NCBI GenBank assembly: GCA_025997415.1
Contig: BNUO01000088.1
Span: forward strand, 1-7,143
DNA length: 7,143 bases
Source of the DNA: Campylobacterota bacterium
GTDB lineage: Bacteria; Campylobacterota; Campylobacteria; Campylobacterales; SZUA-545
Direction of reading: 5' to 3'
This document shows, piece by piece, positions 1 to 5,486 of the stretch (the first letter of the stretch is position 1; each line of letters opens with the position of its first letter). Position numbers and translations under genes: made by a program. The notes under the pieces are model-generated. The model searched no databases, was not told the DNA's origin, and worked only from the letters and a program-made list of their open reading frames with translations.

Positions 1-160
1 TATCAACTGTGTTACAACTATCTTTATCGCCTTTATCGCAAGCTTTTTTGTAGTAATCAAGCGATTTATATACATCGTTTTTAATGCCACATCCATCTGC
101 ATCACGAGTATAGAGATAACCAAGATTAGCGCAACCCATTGCATAGTCACAGGTGGTGTT
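1..160 (-). pseudogene. Sel1-repeat (Hcp-like) protein fragment, 5'-truncated and running off the left edge
   Basis: The minus strand is open from position 160 to the window edge and encodes about 53 residues. These include GCANLGYLYT, then Y-K-S-L-D-Y-Y-K-K-A-C-D-K-G-D, then S-C-N. This is the Sel1-like (SLR) repeat signature with paired cysteines found in the secreted Helicobacter cysteine-rich (Hcp) family and its Campylobacterota relatives. A TAA stop at 163-161 lies immediately upstream in the same frame, and the reading starts in the middle of a repeat unit. The only ATG (139-137) falls inside the repeat, without a signal peptide or a convincing ribosome binding site. This is therefore most likely the remnant of a longer gene that has lost its 5' part. 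An unusually short intact gene starting at 139 cannot be excluded because the 3' end is not visible. The ssuB stop lies about 70 bases upstream on the same strand. Confidence 0.7.
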
Positions 161-230
161 TTAATTTACGGCGCGATCGAAAACCGTGCGGCAAAAGCGA
201 CATAGAACGCGGGAGTCTGAGGTTTCAGGC

Positions 231-986
231 TCATATCGCATACGCGAACGGTAGCTCCAGATCGCCGAAAAACGCCTTGTAGATGACCGATTTTTGTGCG
301 GTGAAGTCGGCGCTGACGCGATCGCGCGGCAGAGGTAGCTCAACTGTGCGAATCTCCTGAATGCCTCCGTTTGACATTACGACAACCCGCTGTCCCAGAT
401 AGACCGCTTCGTCGATGTCGTGCGTTACCAGAATCATCGTGATCTTTTCAAGCTGCCAGATACGCAGAGTCTCCTCTTGCATACGAATCTTGGTGATCGC
501 ATCAAGAGCGCCAAATGGCTCGTCAAGCAACAAAACACGCGGCTGGTTGGCAAGCGCTCGCGCGATCGCCGCCCGTTGCGCCATACCGCCGCTAAGCTCG
601 CGCGGATAGGCTTTGGCAAACTTTGAAAGCCCTACGATCGCCAGCTTGTCGGCGATCAGCTCTTTGATATTTTGCGTTTGGCTTGGTAGGCTAAAGCGGA
701 TATTCTCTTCCACGCTTAGCCACGGAAGCAGACGGTGATCTTGAAAGATAAATCCCCGTTTGCGCGACGGAGCTTTGATGTGGCTGCCATCAAAAAGCGC
801 TTCGCCGTCGTAGTCGGTCTCCAGTCCGCCGATGATCCTTAGAAGCGTACTTTTGCCGCACCCGCTTGAGCCGATGATCGATACAAACTCGCCCTCTTCG
901 ATCGCAAGATCGATCCCATCTAACGCTCGAACGCTTCGTCCATTTGCCTGAAAGCTTTTGCCTAACTTCCGCATCTCTAGTTCCAT
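231..986 (-). CDS. ssuB: Aliphatic sulfonate ABC transporter ATP-binding protein SsuB
   Basis: A 251-aa cytoplasmic ATPase predicted to power sulfonate import through SsuC. All ABC motifs are present: Walker A GSSGCGKST (39-47), Q-loop in FQDHRLLPW (81-89), signature LSGGM (131-135), Walker B VLLLDEP (151-157), D-loop GALD (159-162) and switch histidine in VTHD (H189). The Q-loop followed by HRLLPW and the short length are typical of the nitrate/sulfonate/taurine (NitT/TauT) importer ATPases. SsuB and TauB are hard to separate by sequence alone, and the adjacent monooxygenase is what favours Ssu. The start at 986 is set by a strong GGAGGA at 999-994, seven bases before the ATG. The first 10 bases overlap the end of ssuC, which implies translational coupling. 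It is the last gene of the operon, and no convincing terminator hairpin is seen between its stop and the Sel1 fragment. Confidence 0.93.
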   Translation of the reverse strand: MELEMRKLGKSFQANGRSVRALDGIDLAIEEGEFVSIIGSSGCGKSTLLRIIGGLETDYDGEALFDGSHIKAPSRKRGFIFQDHRLLPWLSVEENIRFSLPSQTQNIKELIADKLAIVGLSKFAKAYPRELSGGMAQRAAIARALANQPRVLLLDEPFGALDAITKIRMQEETLRIWQLEKITMILVTHDIDEAVYLGQRVVVMSNGGIQEIRTVELPLPRDRVSADFTAQKSVIYKAFFGDLELPFAYAI

Positions 987-1729
987 CGAATGATCCTCCG
1001 TGAAATTAGACGCAAAAGATCGTCCATTAGTTTTCCCACAATGCCGATCATCACCATTCCCAAGATGACCATATCGGGGCGCGAAAGGCTACGACCGTCC
1101 ATAAGCATGTAACCTATGCCGCTGTTTGCTGCGATCAGCTCCGCCGCAACAACGCAGATCCACGCCATGCCAAGTCCCAGCCGCACGCCCGTCATAATAA
1201 ACGGCAGCGCGCCCGGTACGATCACGCGCAAAATTACGCGAAGTTTGGGGGCTTCATAGACGCGGCTTAGTTCCAGATAGCGCGGATCGATGTTTTTGAT
1301 CCCTTCGATCGTATTGACGAGGATCGGGAAAAACGCGCCGACTGCAATGATGTAGATTTTGGAGGCTTCACCAATGCCAAACCAGAGAATCGCCAGCGGA
1401 ATCCACGCGATCGGCGGAATCGGTTTGACGATCTGCAAAACTGCGTCCGTGAAGCGTTCAAAGCGGTGATTAAGTCCGATCGCCACTCCAAAGCTCAGCG
1501 CGAGAACAAGCGCAATGACAAACCCCTCGATCACGCGAAGAAAGCTCGCTTCGGTGTGCTCCCAAAGTGTGCCATCGGCGATAAACTCGATCGCCGTTAA
1601 GACCACCTCTTCGGGAGCGGGCATTGTGTATGGCGTGGTATAGCCCGCAACCTCTGCTAGTTTCCAAACAACTACGATCAAAAAGGGCAGGGCGCAGTAC
1701 CAGATCCAGCCTCCAATGCGCTTGAACAT
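977..1729 (-). CDS. ssuC: Aliphatic sulfonate ABC transporter permease SsuC
   Basis: A 250-aa inner-membrane permease of the BPD_transp_1 (binding-protein-dependent transport) family, predicted to form the channel for sulfonates. It has about six hydrophobic segments (around residues 11-24, 66-87, 104-118, 122-139, 183-203 and 219-236). The EAA coupling loop, which contacts the ATPase, begins at EAPKLR (159-164) and continues through V-P-G-A-L-P-F to G-V-R-L-G (181-185). The TMPAPEEV stretch near residue 35 is typical of SsuC/TauC N-termini. The frame is open further upstream, but the ATG at 1729 is chosen because it starts a normal N-terminus (MFKRIGGWIWY) just before the first membrane segment. 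It also lies four bases after the ssuA stop, with a modest GGGAA-type ribosome site inside the ssuA tail. The gene overlaps ssuB by 10 bases. Confidence 0.92.
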   Translation of the reverse strand: MFKRIGGWIWYCALPFLIVVVWKLAEVAGYTTPYTMPAPEEVVLTAIEFIADGTLWEHTEASFLRVIEGFVIALVLALSFGVAIGLNHRFERFTDAVLQIVKPIPPIAWIPLAILWFGIGEASKIYIIAVGAFFPILVNTIEGIKNIDPRYLELSRVYEAPKLRVILRVIVPGALPFIMTGVRLGLGMAWICVVAAELIAANSGIGYMLMDGRSLSRPDMVILGMVMIGIVGKLMDDLLRLISRRIIRWN

Positions 1730-1733
1730 CGTG

Positions 1734-2678
1734 TCAGATTCCCGCTTTTTCGATGTACTCGGTGGTGATAAACGATTTGATATCAACATCTTTACGAATG
1801 ATCTTCTCTTTGAGTACATAGTTTTTGACCTTTTCGATCTCGGCTATATCGCGCGGTTGAAACTTCGCGTAATACTCAAAGTGCGAAAGCACCGATTTCA
1901 AAATTTCAGGCGTAACTTTGAAAGTAGGCGAGAGCAGTTTTGCCGCCGCTTCGTTGTTGTTGTTGATGTAGTTTGCGCCGCGCTCAACAGCCTTGATATA
2001 CGCCACAAGTACTTCAGGGTGCTTTTTGGCAAAGCCCTCTTTGATGTACGAAATGTTGTTGCCGAGCTTGATCCCCGTGCCGTCTGCTACGACCCGCGCT
2101 TCGCCAGGAACGACGAGTTGGCTGATAAACTGTTCCCAAACCACCGCGCCATCAACTTGACCTGTTCTGATCGCGGTTGGAATGTCGCCCGCAGCTAGAT
2201 TGACATGCTCAAAATCGGCGTTTGTCAAGCCGTTGTTATTGACCAAAAGTGCCAGCAAATGCTGTGCGTAAGTGCCTTTGCCGTAAGCGATCTTCTTGCC
2301 CTTGATGTCCTTGACCGTTTTGATCGGCGAGTTGGTAGGAACGATCAACGCAAGCGCCTTTTCGCCGATACCGAAGTTTGAGAAGATCACAATGTCCAAG
2401 CCGACAGAGCGAGCGATGATCGCGGGCAGGTCAGCCATCATTCCCAGATCAATGCTGCCGCCGCGAACGCCTTCATTCACGAGAGGACCGTTTGCAAATA
2501 CATTCCAAGTGTAGGTTGCGCCCACCTTTTTGAACTCTTCGTCAAGATAACCAAGCTCCTTTGCAGCCCAAAGCGGCGCATAAAGAGGGTAGGGCTGAGT
2601 GCCGATTCGCAGCTCTGCTTTATCCGCCCCAAAAGCGAACGAGACTAGCGCCAAAAGCGCAAAGACGATTTTCTTCAT
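1734..2678 (-). CDS. ssuA: Sulfonate ABC transporter periplasmic substrate-binding protein SsuA
   Basis: A 314-aa periplasmic binding protein of the SsuA/NMT1-like type II fold, predicted to capture organosulfonates and deliver them to SsuC-SsuB. A Sec signal peptide is clear: MKK, a hydrophobic core (4-14) and a likely signal peptidase I site after AFG (15-17). The mature protein opens with the family's LRIGTQPYPLYAPLWAAKE pattern. It continues with a G-S-I-D-L-G-M-M-A-D-L-P segment around residue 80 and a D-G-A-V-V-W-E segment around residue 180, both usual in this family. The ribosome site AAGGAG lies five bases before the ATG. The gene follows ssuD by 40 bases and precedes ssuC by four. 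The exact ligand (methanesulfonate, longer alkanesulfonates or taurine) cannot be read from the sequence; SsuA is assigned from the operon context. Confidence 0.9.
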   Translation of the reverse strand: MKKIVFALLALVSFAFGADKAELRIGTQPYPLYAPLWAAKELGYLDEEFKKVGATYTWNVFANGPLVNEGVRGGSIDLGMMADLPAIIARSVGLDIVIFSNFGIGEKALALIVPTNSPIKTVKDIKGKKIAYGKGTYAQHLLALLVNNNGLTNADFEHVNLAAGDIPTAIRTGQVDGAVVWEQFISQLVVPGEARVVADGTGIKLGNNISYIKEGFAKKHPEVLVAYIKAVERGANYINNNNEAAAKLLSPTFKVTPEILKSVLSHFEYYAKFQPRDIAEIEKVKNYVLKEKIIRKDVDIKSFITTEYIEKAGI

Positions 2679-2704
2679 AGAAACTCCTTGTTAAATGTGT
2701 GTAG

Positions 2705-2717
2705 CGGTTTTGAACCG
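2705..2717 (-). other. Small hairpin between ssuD and ssuA
   Basis: The arms CGGTT and AACCG pair around a three-base loop directly after the ssuD stop codon. On the minus strand it is not followed by a T-run, so it is not a Rho-independent terminator. It could stabilise or process the transcript so that the binding protein is made in excess, as is common for ABC operons, but a five-pair stem may also occur by chance. Confidence 0.3.
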
Positions 2718-2718
2718 A

Positions 2719-3864
2719 CTAATTTTTGCCGACATGACCCTGTTTTTGCAATCGCACATCAAATGCGCCGCCTGTAATCACCTGATCGGGCGCTGTAAAT
2801 GGTTTTTTGCCATCAAGCAGCGGGAAGACCAGTTCGGCGAAGCGGACAGCCTCTTCAAGATGTGGATAGCCCGAAAGCACAAAGGTATCAGCGCCAAGCT
2901 CTGCGTATTCGTTTAATCGTGCAACGATCGTCTTTGGATCGCCAACGAGCGCTGTACCCGCGCCGCCGCGAACTAGACCGATACCCGCCCATAGATTTGG
3001 GCTGATTTCGAGCTTGTTCTTGTCGCCTTTGTGCAGATCGGTAATGCGTTTTTGACCAACGGAATCGGAGGCGCGCAAAATGTCTTGCGCGGCGTTAATC
3101 AGATCGTCGTCGAGATGGCTAATAAGCGCCTCCGCCGCCGCTCTAGCTTCGGCTTCCGTTTCGCGGACGATCACTTGCAGACGAATACCGATGCGAATTT
3201 CACGACCGAGTTTTTTTGCCCGCGCTTTGACATCTTTGATCTTTTCGGCGACCAAATGCGGAGGCTCGCCCCAGCTAAGGTATGCGTCAATGTGTTTCGC
3301 CGCTAAGTTGTGCGCCGCGTCGGACGAACCGCCGAAGTAGAGGGGAGGGTGGGGCTTTTGGACAGGCGCAAAGAGGTTTTGACCCTCTTTGATGTTGAAA
3401 TACTTGCCATTATGCGTAATCTTTTCACCCGTGAGCAGTCTGCGCCAGAGCGTGATGAACTCGTCCGCCAGCTCGTATCGTTGATCGTGATCGAGATAGA
3501 CCCCTTCGCCCTCCAGCTCCTCTTGCCACGCGCCGGGCACGACATTGAGGATCAGACGACCGTTTAGAGCGTCATCAAGCGTCGCCGTCTGCCGCGCAAA
3601 AACCGTCGGATTGCCAGCCGCCGTCGTGCGTAAAGCAACGAGAAGTTTGATCTTGCTCGTAACGCCCGCAAGCGAAGCGGCTGTGATAAACGGATCGAGA
3701 TTACCGCTGCCGGTTGGGATCAGAAGTCCATCGTAGCCGAGATATTCAGCCGTTGTTGCGATCTGTTTTAGATAGCCATTTGACGCGGGGCGCGCATAAT
3801 CCGATCTGCCCAGATAGCGACTATCGCCGCTCGTAGGCAAGAACCAAAAGATCTCTAGTGCCAT
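2719..3864 (-). CDS. ssuD: FMNH2-dependent alkanesulfonate monooxygenase SsuD (divergent active site)
   Basis: A 381-aa cytoplasmic enzyme of the bacterial luciferase-like family, the same length as E. coli SsuD. The family reaction uses FMNH2 and O2 to cleave an alkanesulfonate into an aldehyde and sulfite, which feeds cysteine synthesis. Matching blocks include EIFWFLPT (4-11), LYFGGSSD (175-182), a W-G-E-P-P segment (198-202), ISHLDDD (248-254), LEISPNLWAG (285-294), LVRGGAGTALVGD (297-309) and LSGYPHLEEA (330-339). Arg228, Arg299 and Tyr333 correspond to E. coli Arg226, Arg297 and Tyr331. By contrast, E. coli His11, Cys54 and His228 correspond here to Ser12, Asn55 and Gln230. Substrate range or mechanism may therefore differ, and a methanesulfonate or dimethylsulfone enzyme is an alternative. 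The start at 3864 gives the standard N-terminus and has a GGAGG five bases upstream; an in-frame GTG at 3984 would add 40 non-family residues. It is the first gene of the operon. Confidence 0.9.
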   Translation of the reverse strand: MALEIFWFLPTSGDSRYLGRSDYARPASNGYLKQIATTAEYLGYDGLLIPTGSGNLDPFITAASLAGVTSKIKLLVALRTTAAGNPTVFARQTATLDDALNGRLILNVVPGAWQEELEGEGVYLDHDQRYELADEFITLWRRLLTGEKITHNGKYFNIKEGQNLFAPVQKPHPPLYFGGSSDAAHNLAAKHIDAYLSWGEPPHLVAEKIKDVKARAKKLGREIRIGIRLQVIVRETEAEARAAAEALISHLDDDLINAAQDILRASDSVGQKRITDLHKGDKNKLEISPNLWAGIGLVRGGAGTALVGDPKTIVARLNEYAELGADTFVLSGYPHLEEAVRFAELVFPLLDGKKPFTAPDQVITGGAFDVRLQKQGHVGKN

Positions 3865-4039
3865 ATCAACCTCCGTTATTTGGTCAGTCAATGCACGCAC
3901 TTGTGTGATCTGTCGGCAACGCACACGCTTAGGTTCGCTACCATAATCACTAGTTTGTGTATCAACTTGCTTTGGAATGATCACTATTTTTCCTTAGATA
4001 TAGCTGAAATTGGGTAATCTTAAATATGTGTAGTAGTAA
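3865..4039 (-). promoter_or_regulatory. Upstream region of the ssu operon (promoter expected here)
   Basis: This is the only non-coding space ahead of ssuD, so the operon promoter should lie here. The bases around 3990-4035 are AT-rich, and on the minus strand they contain a weak TATATC -10-like hexamer followed by AAGGA. No good -35 box, no clear repressor or CysB-type operator and no riboswitch fold could be recognised. The boundaries are simply those of the gap, not of a defined element. Confidence 0.3.
3870..3875 (-). promoter_or_regulatory. Ribosome binding site that fixes the ssuD start
   Basis: CGGAGG on the minus strand ends five bases before the ATG at 3864. It is a near-ideal Shine-Dalgarno sequence and supports this start over the in-frame GTG at 3984. 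Confidence 0.8.
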
Positions 4040-4380
4040 TTTAGATTGAAGTTAAGCGCAGGTGGGTTACAGGACAGCGGTAATAGTAGGAGCTGCGTTG
4101 CAGTTGTGCCGTCTGCTATTGCCGCTGGTGTTGTTGGTGTTGTTGGTGGATCTGTTATTGAGGGTAGGGCGGATGTTAATGAGGCATTTGTAAAGTTTGA
4201 TGATCGTGAAAAAGAGCGGATTAAAAGTAAAAAGACATTGCTTTATAGATGTACATACTATCGAAAGATACGAGTTCGACTTAGCGTTGGCACTTGATTG
4301 ATTGTAAAGTCAGTTTCCTGCGAGTTGGGAAGGCGATTAAAGAAGGGTTAATGGGCTATGATCGGGACTATATAGCGTGA
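4040..4380 (+). pseudogene. Probable frameshifted gene relic (lipoprotein-like start, unknown function)
   Basis: No single frame gives a convincing gene, but protein-like stretches pass from one frame to the next. Frame 2 (4040-4297) reads CVAVVPSAIAAGVVGVVGG, then S-V-I-E-G-R-A-D-V-N-E-A-F-V-K-F-D-D and a charged helix E-K-E-R-I-K-S-K-K. Frame 3 from about 4200 ends with FIDVHTIERYEFDLALALD and a stop at 4302. Frame 1 from 4285 ends with VGKAIKEGLMGYDRDYIA and a TGA at 4378-4380, just before the ribosome site of the next gene. Upstream, frame 1 up to about 4094 reads AVIVGA, which would form a lipobox-like VGA-C if joined to the frame-2 cysteine at about 4093. The simplest reading is a small exported or lipoprotein gene that lost its 5' end and gained indels. 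The family is not recognised, and chance open frames remain possible. A GTT-rich direct repeat (two copies of GGTGTTGTT, 4127-4144) encodes the Gly-Val stretch. Confidence 0.35.
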
Positions 4381-4391
4381 AAGGAGATGAG

Positions 4392-4661
4392 ATGGCAACA
4401 CCAAGCGAAATGGATATGTTGTGCAGTCAAGCTAGGATCACTCGTGGTTCTGTGCTTGATAGAATACCCGAAGATAGATGGAACGAAGCCTTAGAGAGCA
4501 ACGAAGACTTAAAAACAGTCTTGTTCATTGAAAAAGAAGTCCTGAAAAGTAAATTTGAGCAATATCTTAGTTATATTGCCATAGAACACAAATTGACATC
4601 GATAGAGAAGAAGTACGAAGCAATGCCGGATCTTCTTGCCCAGCGAATAGAAGCGAAATGA
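4392..4661 (+). CDS. Hypothetical protein, 89 aa
   Basis: A small soluble, charged, mostly helical protein with no recognised domain. The N-terminal half contains S-Q-A-R-I-T-R-G-S-V-L-D-R-I-P-E-D-R-W-N-E. The C-terminal half (about residues 44-89) is rich in Lys and Glu with regularly spaced Leu/Ile, suggesting a long amphipathic helix or short coiled coil. There is no signal peptide and no membrane segment. The ATG at 4392 has an excellent AAAGGAG five bases upstream, which is the main support for a real gene; the in-frame GTG at 4377 has no such site. It starts 11 bases after the last stop of the upstream relic, so both may once have been one operon. It is followed by 200 non-coding bases, so it probably belongs to the chromosome side rather than to the right-hand cassette. 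Confidence 0.65.
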   Translation: MATPSEMDMLCSQARITRGSVLDRIPEDRWNEALESNEDLKTVLFIEKEVLKSKFEQYLSYIAIEHKLTSIEKKYEAMPDLLAQRIEAK

Positions 4662-4683
4662 CGGTCGGTTATAGAAATGGTAG

Positions 4684-4695
4684 AGCTTGCAAGCT
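4684..4695. repeat. Perfect 12-base palindrome
   Basis: AGCTTGCAAGCT is its own reverse complement. It lies 23 bases after the 4392-4661 gene and about 75 bases ahead of the putative promoter of the right-hand cassette. There is no T-run, so it is not a terminator. It could be a protein-binding site such as an operator, or chance. Confidence 0.4.
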
Positions 4696-4769
4696 AACGA
4701 TCCTCCGCTGAAAGTGCGCAAATCATAACTTTGTCGTTTTTGACGGATTCGGCGGTTGTGCTGTTTGTA

Positions 4770-4799
4770 TTGGTTAACATAATGTTTATTCTCTACAAT
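4770..4799 (+). promoter_or_regulatory. Candidate sigma70-type promoter of the right-hand cassette
   Basis: TTGGTT (4770-4775) and TACAAT (4794-4799) resemble -35 and -10 boxes with an 18-base spacer in an AT-rich stretch. They lie about 65 bases ahead of the first gene at 4864, and no other equally good pair was noticed between 4662 and 4863. The same bases also resemble a dif site (separate entry); the two readings are not exclusive. Confidence 0.45.
4772..4799. other. dif-like 28-base site, candidate attachment site at the left boundary of the element
   Basis: Compared with the reverse complement of the E. coli dif site, the arm at 4772-4782 (GGTTAACATAA) matches the XerD-binding arm at 9 of 11 positions, including the core TTAACATAA. 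It is followed by a six-base centre (4783-4788) and a much weaker XerC-like arm (4789-4799, about 5 of 11). Filamentous phages such as CTXphi and Xanthomonas phages integrate at dif using host Xer recombinases, and degenerate arms are normal for phage-derived sites. The position just before a phage-like cassette fits. Many Campylobacterota use a single XerH and a different difH sequence, so the match could be chance in AT-rich DNA. Confidence 0.3.
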
Positions 4800-4822
4800 A
4801 TGCCAATCCAAAAGGGGACAGC

Positions 4823-4850
4823 TTGAGGTACGAACCTTAAGAAGTTCTTA
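4823..4850 (+). promoter_or_regulatory. Two overlapping inverted repeats ahead of the first cassette gene
   Basis: TTGAGGT (4823-4829) pairs with ACCTTAA (4834-4840) around a four-base loop, with one G-U pair. Overlapping it, TAAGAAGTTCTTA (4838-4850) is a perfect palindrome around a central G. Because the arms share bases, only one structure can form at a time. They lie between the putative promoter and the gene at 4864, a typical place for a repressor operator or a leader RNA switch. The 50-aa helix-turn-helix protein encoded downstream is an obvious candidate ligand, but this is inference. Confidence 0.4.
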
Positions 4851-4863
4851 GACAAGGCTTACG

Positions 4864-5265
4864 ATGAGTAGCAGAGAATCCCAAGTGATCAAGGGCGCGT
4901 TCGATCTCGGCGCGATGTACTACTACAAAACCAGCGAAGGATACTTTCGCTCACTAGCAGGGACCGGCAATTTGCCTGTCAGCATTTCCAAGAAAACATA
5001 CTACCGCGCCCGCACAGCCGCGCTTACTCGTCCATCGGTGATTGATATTAGAGCAGCACAGCGTGCCAGAACAGCCGTTCTTCCATGCGCGTGGTGTGTT
5101 ATCGTTGAAGGCGCTCCACTTACTTCGATGATCACCGTTCGCCTGTTTGACGGTTCATATTTCGCCAGAGGTTGCAAAGAGCCCTTCCCTACTCTCGAAA
5201 AAGCCATTGGTTGGGCTCGCGTTGCTTCACGGCTCAAATATGCTAAATCAAAGGATCGCGAATGA
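4864..5265 (+). CDS. Hypothetical element protein, 133 aa
   Basis: A basic soluble protein that is not recognised. The N-terminal part is rich in tyrosine (MYYYKTSEGYF, 18-28). The middle contains a C-x-x-C pair in PCAWC (74-78) followed by a beta-like stretch through CVIVEGAP. The C-terminus is lysine-rich. Seven-residue motifs RARTAAL (48-54) and RARTAVL (67-73) repeat 19 residues apart. There is no signal peptide or clear membrane segment. AAGG six bases before the ATG serves as ribosome site. The stop overlaps the start of the next gene (ATGA, 5262-5265), so the two are probably translated together. As first gene of the cassette, next to a DNA-binding protein, a regulatory or replication-accessory role is possible but unsupported by homology. 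Confidence 0.7.
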   Translation: MSSRESQVIKGAFDLGAMYYYKTSEGYFRSLAGTGNLPVSISKKTYYRARTAALTRPSVIDIRAAQRARTAVLPCAWCVIVEGAPLTSMITVRLFDGSYFARGCKEPFPTLEKAIGWARVASRLKYAKSKDRE

Positions 5266-5414
5266 GTACGAACACCGCTCAAAAAATCGTTGACGCTGTC
5301 ATGCAACTTTTGGCAGACGGAAAAGATGTAACGGTTGCTGCCATAGCTCGACTTAGCGGCGTTAGCGTTCGGTCGATCCATCGTTGGAAGGCTATGCGTA
5401 AGAGTTCGTTTTAG
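5262..5414 (+). CDS. Small helix-turn-helix DNA-binding protein, 50 aa
   Basis: Translates to a 50-residue protein consisting almost entirely of one helix-turn-helix. A first helix around residues 5-18 is followed by V-T-V-A-A-I-A-R-L-S-G-V-S-V-R-S-I-H-R-W (23-42), with the usual A...G-V-S turn and a recognition helix ending in HRWK. Size and make-up resemble phage Cro/Xis-like or resolvase-type HTH proteins. A likely role is transcriptional control of the element, possibly through the inverted repeats at 4823-4850, or excision control. Its ATG overlaps the previous stop codon, and AAAGGA lies six bases upstream inside the previous gene. It stops about 70 bases before the next gene, with a hairpin in between. 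Confidence 0.8.
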   Translation: MSTNTAQKIVDAVMQLLADGKDVTVAAIARLSGVSVRSIHRWKAMRKSSF

Positions 5415-5421
5415 CTTCGCC

Positions 5422-5445
5422 TTATCACATCAAATGGTGTGGTAA
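5422..5445 (+). other. Ten-pair RNA hairpin between the HTH gene and the 139-aa gene
   Basis: TTATCACATC (5422-5431) can pair with GGTGTGGTAA (5436-5445) around an AAAT loop, using eight Watson-Crick and two G-U pairs. The G-U pairs point to function in the plus-strand RNA rather than in duplex DNA. No T-run follows, so it is not a classical terminator. Processing, attenuation or transcript stabilisation between the regulator and the downstream genes is plausible. Confidence 0.5.
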
Positions 5446-5486
5446 TGCGTGGCTAAACCCACAAAATCCACAAAAAAGGTTCGACA

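Noticed and set aside
161..230. Terminator for the ssu operon downstream of ssuB
   Set aside because: Only a four-pair CTGA/TCAG stem without a T-run was seen.
1730..1819. 30-residue N-terminal extension of SsuC
   Set aside because: It lies inside the ssuA coding end and lacks family similarity; the ATG at 1729 fits the usual SsuC N-terminus.
1716..2198. 160-codon plus-strand open frame
   Set aside because: It is antisense to ssuA, has no family signal, and the composition is that of a complement of a well-supported gene.
3865..3984. 40-residue N-terminal extension of SsuD from an in-frame GTG at 3984, with AAGGA upstream; it includes VRCRQITQVRAL, faintly like sulfur-operon leader peptides
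   Set aside because: SsuD proteins start at the MALEIFWFLPT equivalent, and a strong GGAGG precedes that ATG. The leader-peptide resemblance is too weak to call.
4509..4811. 100-codon minus-strand open frame
   Set aside because: It is antisense to the 89-aa gene and the following non-coding stretch, has an unnatural residue mix and no ribosome site.
4662..4863. tRNA-type attachment site or RNA gene in the gap before the cassette
   Set aside because: No cloverleaf arms or T-loop motif were found; only short palindromes and the promoter/dif-like segment are present.
5001..5381. 126-codon minus-strand open frame
   Set aside because: It is antisense to the 133-aa and HTH genes, whose overlap, ribosome sites and HTH motif support the plus strand.
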